The position numbers were made by a program, and so were the translations under genes. A model generated the notes under the pieces. It ran no database searches and was not told where the DNA came from. It saw only the letters and a list, made by a program, of their open reading frames with translations. Shown in pieces: positions 1-8,490 of a DNA stretch of 64,000 nt. Position 1 is the stretch's first letter, and each line of letters starts with the position of its first letter. The stretch is from Symbiodinium natans (lineage: Eukaryota; Sar; Dinophyceae; Suessiales; Symbiodiniaceae): assembly GCA_905221605.1 (NCBI GenBank), contig CAJNDS010000347.1, positions 904,001 through 968,000 of the forward strand, written 5' to 3'.

Positions 1-2347
1 AAAATCTTCTTCGCCTCCTGCCGGCGGTGAGCCCCGAAGCCTAGGAAGCTTCGAAGTGCCCCTCAAACCTCAAGGTTTAGGGTTTAGGGTTTGGGGTTTG
101 GGGTTTGGGATTTGGGGTTTGGGGTTTGGGGTTTGGGGCTTAGGGTTTAGGCTTGGGGTTCATCTAGGGTTTAGGCTGACTTCCTTTCCGAATTGGGGAA
201 AGGGCTGGTTTCTTGGGCTGAAAAGAAGCGGGTGCCGCATAGCCTGCTTGGAGGTTCTGGGGTACGGTAGCTACATTAAGGCCGTGAGTAAAGCCATTGT
301 GTTTCAAAACCTCCCGACGTGAACTCTCTCTCTCTCATCGAACCCTACACCCTAAATCTTTCCCTAAACCTTTCCCTAAACCCTGAACCCTAAACCCTGA
401 AGCCTAAACTTTAAACAACTCATCCTGCGCAAGTAAGCGGTCCTGTAGCGCCTCGAGAGCTTTGTCGTCCTCCTTCTTGCGCCTGTCTTTGATTTTCAAA
501 AAACCTTACTTGGGGTTTAATTAAAGTTTAGGCGGTTTAGGGATTAGGGTTTCGGGTTAGTGGTTCGTAGCAGGGATTTGAGAATTAGGCTCCGAAGCTT
601 ATCCCTTGAAGTGTCATATGGGGGGAGAGGGAGATTATAAGGCTCCCAGTGCTTTATACTCTAAACCCTAAACCCTAAACCCTAAACCCTAAGACCCAGA
701 ACCTCAAAGCGGCTAAGCGCGTTTGGAGCCCCAATGCCTTAGGGTTATGGATGTTGTGGTCTACAGATATTTTGGGCAGGGCTTAGGGCTTGCGTTGGAG
801 TTCAGGGTGTATATACACGCCTGAATCTGTGCGTAGCTATAACATGCCCCCTTTCTATGTAGATAGATATATAGATAGGTAGATAGGTCTATAGGTGTAG
901 ATAGGTGGATAGGTAGATAGGCAGACAGGTAGATAGGTAGATATTCATAGGTAGATAGGTAGATAGGTAGGTAGGTAGATAGGTAGATACGTAGATAGGT
1001 AGATAGGTAGATAGGTAGATAGGCAGATAGGTAGATAGGTAGATAGGTAGAGGTAGATATAGATAGATACATGTTTTTATACGGTTTAAGGCTTCATTGG
1101 GTTTCAAGGTGTAAGGTTGGAAAGGGTCTAGGGTTTGTGTGGGGTTGTGTAGGGGTTGAAGAGCGTTTGGGCCCGAAGGGCACCAAAGCTCCAGGGTGTA
1201 AAGGTTTAGGGATTCAGGGCCCAAGGGATGCAAGTCCTAAACCCTAAACCCTAAGCCCTAAACCCTAAACCCTAAACCCTAAACCCTTTCAACTACACCA
1301 CTCTGATACTTGGACTGCCACGGGGCTGTGCTGCAGGAGCATGATCCTCTACGTTTTCTAAGGGCGTCCCCCAACCCAAGCGTGGTAGGGGCCTGTCACT
1401 TAATTGAGGGCTATTCGGTTCTCCAGGTTGAAGACGGTTTAGGGTTTAGGGTTTGGGGTTTGGGGTTTAGGGTTTAGGGTTTAGGGATTTCGGTTTGAAG
1501 TGTTGTCTTCCTCCAACGCCCTTCTTAAACCCACACCCTCGAACATCTCGCAGGCATGGACATGCATCGGTTTTTGGGACTCAGATGAAACGTGGAAGGC
1601 TCGTGGGTGGTTCTAAGTAGGGTTACAAGTGCCCTACATAAGGACACAACCAGTCACATCTCCGGCTAGCCTACGTATAACCCTACGCCCCTACGTTCAA
1701 CTACTCATGAATCTCCAGGAGGCTTTAGGCTCCAGGGGTTGGCAGGTTCTGCCCGGTACTCTGAAGTTGGGACTTGTTTGCTCCTACAGCCCGAGCTTTC
1801 AACCCTAAGCTTTCGTCCATTCCTTGCAGGGCCCGAACCCTAAAGCGTACTCACCGTTTATGTAGCCTTGAGCCGCTGAAAAACCATCGAGTCGCTGAAC
1901 CCTGGGTTGAGTTTAGGGTTTCAGGTCCCAACGTCATCCCAAGGTTGTCTTCGGATGTCATCTTTGGGCCCAAGAAGTTTCCCCCAAGAGTCCTCAGAGC
2001 CTTTGAAGGCAAATCCCCAAACCTTCTCTTTGTCTTACGGTTGGTCAGTAGGAAGTGAAGATATAATACAACACTGACCATCATGATGCTTCTTGCTGAA
2101 GAGCAAGTGCGTGGCCTCTGCAATGAGCCGATGTTCGTCATTAGCAGCCTCAGCTCTTCCGGCAGTAGGAAAAGGGGCTACAAAAGGCTGGGGGGTGGGG
2201 TTTGGGGTGGGGCTGCGGTTTTAGGGTTTTGGGGTATATTTTGGGGTTCGGATTCGATCTAAGGGCCCAAATATTGCGTCCTAGCGCATCTGAAGCAAAG
2301 CCATCCCGCAGTCGCACTCGTTTTTCCCGTAGTTCGAAGCGCAGCAT
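1..2347 (-). CDS. 5' part of a charged coiled-type protein (leaves window)
   Basis: Function not recognised. Four exons join in frame on the minus strand: 2347-2297 (starts with ATG), 2148-2079, 486-425 and 17-1 (cut by the window edge). The product begins MLRFELREKRVRLRDGF, continues with NDEHRLIAEATHLLFSKKHH and then a Lys/Arg/Asp/Glu-rich helix (RRKKEDDKALEALQDRLLAQ), so it looks helical, soluble and possibly coiled coil. Donors are GC, GT (GTCAGT) and GA; acceptors are AG|G or AG|A. The start is chosen because ATG 2347 lies 9 bases after a TTTTGCAG acceptor that follows the upstream gene's stop by under 50 bases, as expected of a spliced-leader addition site. The 1.6 kb third-exon gap holds TTTAGGG tracts and a tetranucleotide repeat. 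No domain identified; moderately sure of the exons, unsure of the family. Confidence 0.55.
855..1072. repeat. (GATAGGTA)n tetranucleotide-type satellite
   Basis: About 27 units of GATAGGTA/GATAGGCA run through the third intron of the left-edge gene. Open frames across it (YLSTYLPI repeats) are artefacts of the repeat. Confidence 0.9.
1592..1722. mobile_element. MITE family 'M1', diverged copy
   Basis: GGAAGGCTCGTGGGTGGTTC then TAAGTAGGGTTACAAGT at the left; CAACTACTCATGAATCTCCAGGA at the right. It is inside the left-edge gene's long intron. Confidence 0.5.
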
Positions 2348-2366
2348 TCGTGAATGCTGCAAAACA
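2348..2366 (-). promoter_or_regulatory. candidate spliced-leader acceptor between two genes
   Basis: On the minus strand a short T-rich run ends in GTTTTGCAG (AG at 2358-2357), 46 bases after the stop of the catalase-like gene (2406-2404) and 9 bases before the ATG at 2347. In dinoflagellates adjacent co-transcribed genes are separated by SL trans-splicing at such AG sites. No spliced-leader sequence is in the genome here, as expected; the assignment is inference from spacing. Confidence 0.4.
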
Positions 2367-2403
2367 ATTCATATCTAGATGGTCCGTCAGCAAGGCAGCA
2401 CGG

Positions 2404-5400
2404 TCACTTCGACAACAACGAGTGGACGATGCTGCTCTCGCCTTGGTGGAGATAGGCGAACGGGCAACGCGGGCGGGCGCCCGATTCGAGCAGTGAGCCT
2501 CCGGTGTGCTGGGCATCATTCATCATCTCGGACACACCTGCTGGATTGTAGCCGCCAGCCCAGGCATTCTGTCCGAGACCAGAGTCCGCCTCCCCCGGAT
2601 CGACATCACTGTACCGGTTGTTGGCACCCTCGTCAAACCAGAATTCCTCATCGTCAACAATGGGGGTCCAGTCTTCTCGAATCATCAAGTCGTTCTCGAA
2701 TCTGTCATGTCCTAGATGGCAAGGGTGCCCCTACTAAGCTCGCAAAAACATCTAAGCCCTGAAGCCCCACATGCTTTGTGGCCCAACAGCTGCTAGGCTG
2801 GAGCTCGCGGGACAAGACGCATGCTTGGCATTTGGATGCATTTTGGCAAAGGCTCGGAAGAAAAGCTCGGTGTCCCCGAACTTCGTCGCACGGAACTTGG
2901 TACGCATACTCACGACTCCGATCTTCGTCAGATTCGTCTTGGGCTCTGCCGCTGCATAGATGTGGTAGAGGTGCGTCTTGGCGTTCCTGTGCGGTGAGAC
3001 TCGCTCCCCCAGTGAGCACTATGGGGAGGGGGGGGGGGGGGTGGCCTACCTCACTGGACAGCATTCTTTGTAGAGCAGGTCCCGTAATACAGTGGGGTGA
3101 TTGAAGCTGCTCCTGAGATCAGTAGTCTAACTGCTCTTGCAGAGGAAAGGAAAGAGGGTGTAACATCTCTGGGCCAAGAGTCAGGGTGCCCAGCTGCTCT
3201 TGAATGTGCTCAAACTTCTCATTCTTGAACTCCGCGAACTTCTCGCGAATAGAGTCCTAGGATGGCACTTAAGACCCTCTGAAACAAACTGTTCCTATAT
3301 ATCCTCTTAAACCCAAAAAGGGAAAACATTAAGTTTCCCAAGGGCCTACCTAGAGTCAATAGGCCGCAGGCACAGCACGAACGGGAACTTCGTGTCCTCA
3401 GGGAGCACTCCTGGCTCCTCCGCCCATTGCGACAAGCCGGTGGTGAAGGGGTACCTGCAGCTGCATCTGCGTAGTTAGTAGGAACTACCTTGAATTGGGA
3501 GGATATCGCCCATATAAGCTGCAGGCATATGGGAGGTTCCCTAAATCCATATATACATATACATATATACACATATATATATATATACATACATACATAC
3601 ATATATATATATATAGAGAGAGAGAGAGCTGGTGCCCAGAGCTTAGAGAACTCCCAGGTGCTTCGAGGCCGTCCGGAACGACTTGAGGAGCAGCTTCTCG
3701 GCAAATCCCTTGTCCCTGAAATCCGACAGCTTGTTGCCTTGGTTGCTGAGTTCATAAACCCCCCCCAAAAAAGTGCACACTGTCAGTTTTATAGGGGTTA
3801 CAGTATCCCCAAAAAGTGTATAAAGTGTACTCACTCAGCTTCTAAGTTGCACAGCATGTGCTCAAACTGGCTGAAGCCTTTCCTTACAAGGGCACCATCA
3901 CTCGAAGCGCGCCGCACCCGCGCAGGATGACTATGAATGCTCTACAGGCGCAGCACCCCTAATCAAAAAAAGTTATAAGCGCTGAAAGACAGGCTTCTGG
4001 CCACGGAGGGAGTACAGCATGAAGGTGTTCACACTCTCCTCGTTGTCACGGAAGACCTTTAGTGCCGCACCCGGCGCCATCCCGTCCGCCTTGGGAGCAC
4101 CTGCTGGCCCAATGCGAATGAGCGCATTCCTCAGAACAAGAGTTGGGGTTTAGGGTTTAAGGGTTGGGGTTTAGAGAGTTTATGCTTGAAATTTGGGGCT
4201 TGGGGCTTCGGGCTCTAAGAGCCCAAAGAATGTCAAAGGTTGCCTGCCGCGCCCGAGAGTCTCTTGTGTCTCCTTAAAGACACCCGTGTACCCGGCCTCT
4301 CTGATGGCATCCTCGTCCCAAACCTGAAGTGCCGGGAATAGAAAGGGTGCCCTGTTCAGTTCGAAGGGGCTTATCAGGGAACCTAAACCCTAAAAAAAGA
4401 GCATGAGGACCCACTCTGGGTCCTAGTAATTAAGCATAGGGATATAAGGTGTGCGTTGAGAACCCACACCTTCTGTTGTGTCAGGCAACCAAGGACTAGG
4501 CTTGGGTTCTTCAGCTCGGGTAAACAGAAGTATGGGCCTAGCTATCCGGACATATTTTCCTACTCGGCTGGTACTCGTCACTGGCTGCGCAGGATGTTTG
4601 AAAAATGACAAGAAGGTGTGCAAGCAAGGGCAAACGGGGACGTAGTGAGAGACCGCTTAAGAATCAAATCCGCCTAGAACGGACATGCGAGGCTAACCCG
4701 TTGCAACAGCCCAACAACTGCGAGAAAGTACATCCCTGCCACGTTTCCGCGAGACAAAGCGAGTGAAGCTCCGAAAAAAAGGTGCCGGCATGAGCTCCTA
4801 AACTCCTAAACCCTAAACCCTAAATCCTATAAATCCTATAAATCCTATAAACCCTAAACCCTAAACCCTAAACCCTAAACCCTAAACCCTAAACCCTAAC
4901 CCTAAACCCTAACCCTAAACCCGGAGCACGATGTGGACCATGGAATGCGCATGCGACCTAGGCGTGTGCGCCCTTTGTCATGTCGGGCAATGCCAAAACC
5001 TTGGTTTGATGTTGGGATGCTCCCCCTTATACTAACAGCTCCTTAAGAGGTTTAGGGTTTAGGGTTCCTTCATAGGGATTATAGTACCCCTTATTATAAC
5101 CCCTATTAAGGACTGTTAGTATAACGGGAAACATCCCAAGTTTGATGGATGAAAGCCGAACTTTGCAGGCAGGCCTGCACCTACGTAGGCGAAAGCTGGG
5201 CAACCGGCCACATGCGCTGCGCCGCCACCCCATGCTGGAACCCTCAAAGTGGTGCCGCACTGTTCTGTTCTGGAGCTAAATTTTCCGAAGCCCAAAACCG
5301 GACTCTCAATGGTTGCTTCTGCATTCCACGAAGATTTCGAGCTTCGGGTTGAGCTAGCTCAGCCAAAATCGCGATTCTCGGCTCTCGCCTTCAGGACACG

Positions 5401-6900
5401 ACTTAAGGCTCTTGGGGCAACTTTAGGCCCTTCACCCCATAACCCTAAGCCCTAAACCCTAAACCCTAAACAACCCATATCGGCACGCAGCAAGCTTGAC
5501 GCCAGCGATGGAGCCAATGGGGTGGATGGCCTTGATGTGCCCAGGCGGCATGCCAACATCCTCCAGGGCCAGGGGGCGGCGGCTTGCTGGAACCCACCTT
5601 TCAAGAAATCCTAGAAAAAAGGGCTGCACCACTCACTTAGGGGCCTTAAGAACAGGGTTTCTGGCATTTATACTTGTATAGGATCAAAAACGCACGGCAG
5701 ACCGGCAGAACCCCCAAAAGATCGTAAAGGGTCCTGGCGCCACGTAAATGTGGTTGTCAAATCCTCCACGAAGTACCTGCAGTGAAAACTCCATACATCT
5801 TGAAACCCTGAAACCTGAACATTGCCGCCAACAAAATGCAAACACAAGCATGCCAGATTCTTCAAAAGTGCAGAGACATCCCACGACTTCTTCCAAACCC
5901 TTTAAGAAAGGATTTACGGTTCCAGGGTTCAGGGAACTCGTTCTCCTTCCTGCGCTACTCTGCCTGAGTTTCTCAAAAGCACTTTAAACCCCTTCCAGCC
6001 CCCCCTTCCTGCCCTGAACTTCTCCACCCAACCCTAGCACTTCCCCCCCCCCCCCCTTCCCCCCCTCTCCCCCGAGGCGCTTCAGGAGATGGCCCAGGAT
6101 GGGGATCTCTCCCACCGCGGACATCAGCTTCAGCGGGGCCAAGGCGGAAGGCGCCTCACCCGGCTCGTTGTCGTCCTTGCGCGGACTTTGGGTAGTTTAG
6201 GTATTTGGGGGTCTTTGTAAACCCTAAACCCTAAACCCTAAACCCTAAACCCTAAAGCCTAAACCCTAAACCCTAAACCCAGGGTTCAGGGCGTTTGGTG
6301 CTCTGGGAAGGAATCGTATGTAAATGGGCCGCTTAACCAGATGGGCAAGATCAAAGCAGATCGCAAGGCGCAGCCAAGTGTCTCTCCACACCTGGAGCTG
6401 GCGTTGCTGGGCTTAGTGTTTACGCCTCCCTAAACCCCCAAACCCTAAACCCTAATTAGACCTTAAACACCCTAAACCTACCGTATACTCGGTATAGCCA
6501 GTACAAACCCTTAACACGATTCCTAGCCACTCCCCAAAAGGGCCAAGGGCAGGGCAGGGTTTTATAATTTATAAGGCAAGTCGCCCTCTGGTCCATGGCT
6601 GGGTCGTGGGGTCACAGGCACACAGACAAACACCAAAGCTGTGTAACCCCTAAGCCCTATAATGTAACGACCTAAATCATCAGAACATGGCTTTGGGGGT
6701 TTTTATAGCAATATATATATATATATATCTATTCTTTTTTGAAGGGACCATAAGGGACAACCATTTGTAGCTATTCCGACCCCTGTCTTTAGTGCCCTGA
6801 ACCCCGCAAAAGCTGTAAGCCGAGCGGCCGAACCCCAGACCTGCGCCATCTTCGACTGCGCCGACCCGGGCTCGGAGTTGCGGCCAGCACTGCTCTGCAT
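2404..6900 (-). CDS. catalase-fold (catalase-like superfamily) protein, 409 aa, 11 exons, complete
   Basis: Exons: 6900-6841, 6175-6081, 5582-5492, 4323-4244, 4129-3983, 3882-3835, 3745-3662, 3454-3358, 3256-3168, 2986-2856, 2711-2404; they total 1230 bp and keep one frame from ATG to TGA. Catalase-fold signs are the N-terminal HIKAIHPIGSIAGV segment (His67, His72; cf. K-x-H-G of catalases), GYTGVF (93-98), RNALIRIG then GMAPGAALKVFRDNEES (125-141; cf. 'RGMAIKF..DG..NFV'), and FPFVLCLRPID before a mixed region. The C-terminus is acidic and ends with RCPFAYL about 20 residues from the end. I do not see the canonical heme-ligand motif R-x-F-S-Y, so peroxide dismutation is doubtful; related catalase-fold proteins include lipid-peroxide (allene oxide synthase-like) and other non-catalase members. 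No clear signal peptide. Introns use donors GT (2), GC (5) and GA (3). Intron 8 is a single mobile element. Start ATG 6900 follows ACGAGGA, a possible trans-splice site. Confidence 0.78.
3257..3351. mobile_element. introner-like TIR element forming intron 8 of the catalase-like gene
   Basis: The whole 101-bp intron (3357-3257, minus) is a small element. Its ends read inward CTAGGATGGCACTTAAG (left) and CTAGGTAGGCCCTTGGG (right), an imperfect terminal inverted repeat. It is flanked by the 7-bp direct repeat TAGAGTC (3250-3256 and 3351-3357; GACTCTA on the coding strand). Splicing at GA...AG removes one copy of the repeat exactly and restores ...PIDSIREK.... A second copy is at 63517-63620 with flanking AACC. 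This is how introner elements are expected to look, but transposition itself is inferred. Confidence 0.75.
3547..3632. repeat. TA/TACA microsatellite followed by (GA)n
   Basis: Alternating ATAT and ACAT units run into AGAGAGAGAGAGAG inside intron 7 of the catalase-like gene. Simple repeat; no other signal seen. Confidence 0.9.
4324..4432. mobile_element. small repeat family 'M3', copy 1
   Basis: The motif order TAGAAAGGGTGCCCT, then GGGGCTTATCAGGGAACCTAAACCC, then ACTCTGGGTCCTAGTA recurs at 9255-9372 and 13080-13192. It abuts the 3' splice site of intron 3 of the catalase-like gene. The ends are weakly inverted (CCTAGGA-like versus TCCTAG). Non-coding; probably a MITE or introner relative. 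Confidence 0.5.
4801..4922. repeat. CCCTAAA telomere-like tract
   Basis: About 14 tandem or near-tandem CCCTAAA units with ATAAATCCT variants, on the C-rich orientation, inside an intron. It is interstitial, not a chromosome end. Confidence 0.9.
5012..5139. mobile_element. MITE family 'M2', intact copy with long TIRs
   Basis: The left end TTGGGATGCTCCC followed by CTTATACTAACAG is mirrored at the right by CTGTTAGTATAACGG then GAAACATCCCAA. The TIRs are about 30 bp over 128 bp total, including CCTTAA/TTAAGG. No coding potential. Partial copies are at 11318-11410 and 56045-56085. It lies in intron 3 of the catalase-like gene. Confidence 0.75.
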
Positions 6901-7337
6901 TCCTCGTATCAAAAGTAGGTTTGGGGACTTGGGTATTGGGGCCTTTCAGGGTTTAGGGTTTAGGGTTTAGGGTTTAGGGTTTAGGAATTTCGTATCATAC
7001 TAGGTTTACCAGCATGGGCTATTATACTCCTCAAAAAGACCCTTTATAAGGTTGATGATGGGGATTATAGGGCCTAATAGCCCATCCTGGTAGGGATTTG
7101 GATATTAGGGCCTACTAGGGTTTAGGGCTCAGGGTTTAGGGTGTAGGTGCCCTTTCTAGTTCAGGGGTTCAAGGGTTAGTCCCTGCCTAAACTAGGAGCC
7201 GTGACTTCTCTTGTGGCTGCAGCTTACCGTACCCCATTTTCCCCATACAGCCATCTCTGGCTTTTGGGGTTTAGGGTTTAGGGTTTTAGGGTTTTAGGGT
7301 TTGGGGTTTGGGGTTTAGAAGGTTTAGGCTGTGCCTC
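6901..7337. other. spacer between two genes; telomere-like tracts and a small TIR element
   Basis: No coding signal. It holds TTTAGGG tracts at 6947-6987 and 7265-7318 and the inverted-repeat element at 7007-7092. It should include the 3' end of the 7338-7912 gene and the trans-splice site of the catalase-like gene. Confidence 0.6.
7007..7092. mobile_element. small TIR element 'M5'
   Basis: TACCAGCATGGGCTATTA at the left is mirrored by TAATAGCCCATCCTGGTA at the right, 17 of 18 positions matching. The element is 86 bp with no coding capacity. It is a single clear copy here in the spacer. Confidence 0.65.
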
Positions 7338-7912
7338 TCAGAAGTAAGCGGCGGCCACACTCTCAGAGGAGCCAGTGAAGAAGGACAGATTTCTGATGGC
7401 TGGGTATCGGGGGTCCTCCTTGCCCTTCACGCCATAAACCCTAAACCTAAGCATGCGAGCTTGGGCGACATGATGCATTTCGGCCAGCAGCCGGGGGGGG
7501 GGGGGGGGGGGGTAGGCTTCATTCGTTTTCCACGAGTCTTTGGGCTCTAGTTGGGCTGGCGGTTCGTCTTGATGTTCTTGTGGGATCCCCTTTCGGGTTG
7601 AGGCAAGCCAATTTTCGAAGGCAAGAAGACACCCGGCTTGCCGCGACTGATGTTTATCATGGTATTTCAGCGCGGAACGCAAGTAGTCTCTCGCGCCAAG
7701 GGCTTCCAACCCCGGTGAGCGTAGGTCGAGCTGCCCTAAACCAGGTTCCCAAGCCTTGCTTGCAGGTAAGGACTATTCTGGTTGGGCCACCAAGAGCCGT
7801 GCCTGTCCCCAAAAGCGATTGCTGACGAGAGTCCCATCTGTGACATCTGCGGAGTGGAGCGCACAGCTGCTGCCGCCGCCAGCAATGTGGCAAGAAGCAC
7901 AAAGCGCGCCAT
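7338..7912 (-). CDS. small secretory/plastid-targeted hypothetical protein
   Basis: ATG 7912 opens MARFVLLATLLAAAAAVRST, a textbook signal peptide (basic residue, hydrophobic core, small residues, possible cleavage before RSTPQ). In dinoflagellates this can also be the first half of a bipartite plastid leader. The end is probably the exon at about 7437-7338, GVKGKEDPRYPAIRNLSFF... then SVAAAYF and a TGA. The middle exon(s) lie between about 7800 and 7560, but two frames are plausible (RGKPGVFLPSKIGLP or QAGCLLAFENWLAST), so the product cannot be written with confidence. A (G)n tract splits the last intron. I do not recognise the family. ATG 7912 is preferred over an upstream in-frame methionine because it starts the signal peptide. 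Confidence 0.5.
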
Positions 7913-8219
7913 GAAGCGAAATAGGTTTGACAAAGAAGGAGGGGATTGATTTGAGATCTGACAAAGCTGCTCTTGAGCCGGCAAGAGGTTCGACATCTTC
8001 CGGGGACGCGAGCCAACGCTCACAGAACCCGAAAGTATACCCCCAAGCCCTTGTATAAACTCACCCTAAACACCAAAAACAAACCCAAAAGCCCCAACAA
8101 GTGCCAACAAAAACCCGACAAACCTTAAAAACCCTTAAAACGCCCCCAAATCCCTGAAAGCACGAAAACCCCGTAAACAGGCCCCAAAACCCCGAAAAGC
8201 GTTAAACAACCCTAAAAGC

Positions 8220-8490
8220 CCCGAAATAGAAACTCCCAAAGCTGCTTGCTGAAAACCCTAGACAAGCCCCAAAAACCCCAACATCCCTAAAAGCCTCAAA
8301 CCAAAAAACTAGAAAACTCCCACAGCTGCTTGCTGAAAGCCCTAGAAAAGCCCATTAAACCACAAAAGCCCCCACAACCAAAAAAAACCCAAGAATCCCT
8401 AAAAACCCTAAAAACCCCCAAAACCCTAAAATCCCTAAAAGCCCGAAAAACCCTAAAAGCACTAAACCAGAAACTCCCACAGCTGCTTGC
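8220..8490 (-). repeat. tandem copies of an exon-intron junction
   Basis: The string AAACTCCCACAGCTGCTTGCTG, the 3' end and donor of the last TPR exon read on plus, recurs at about 8229-8249 and 8313-8335, besides the presumed real site at 8470-8490. The spacers are AACCCTAAAA-rich. The copies look like duplications of the donor region within the intron. Confidence 0.6.

Noticed and set aside
761-1233. YLSTYLPI-repeat proteins
   Set aside because: Translation of the GATAGGTA satellite in overlapping frames.
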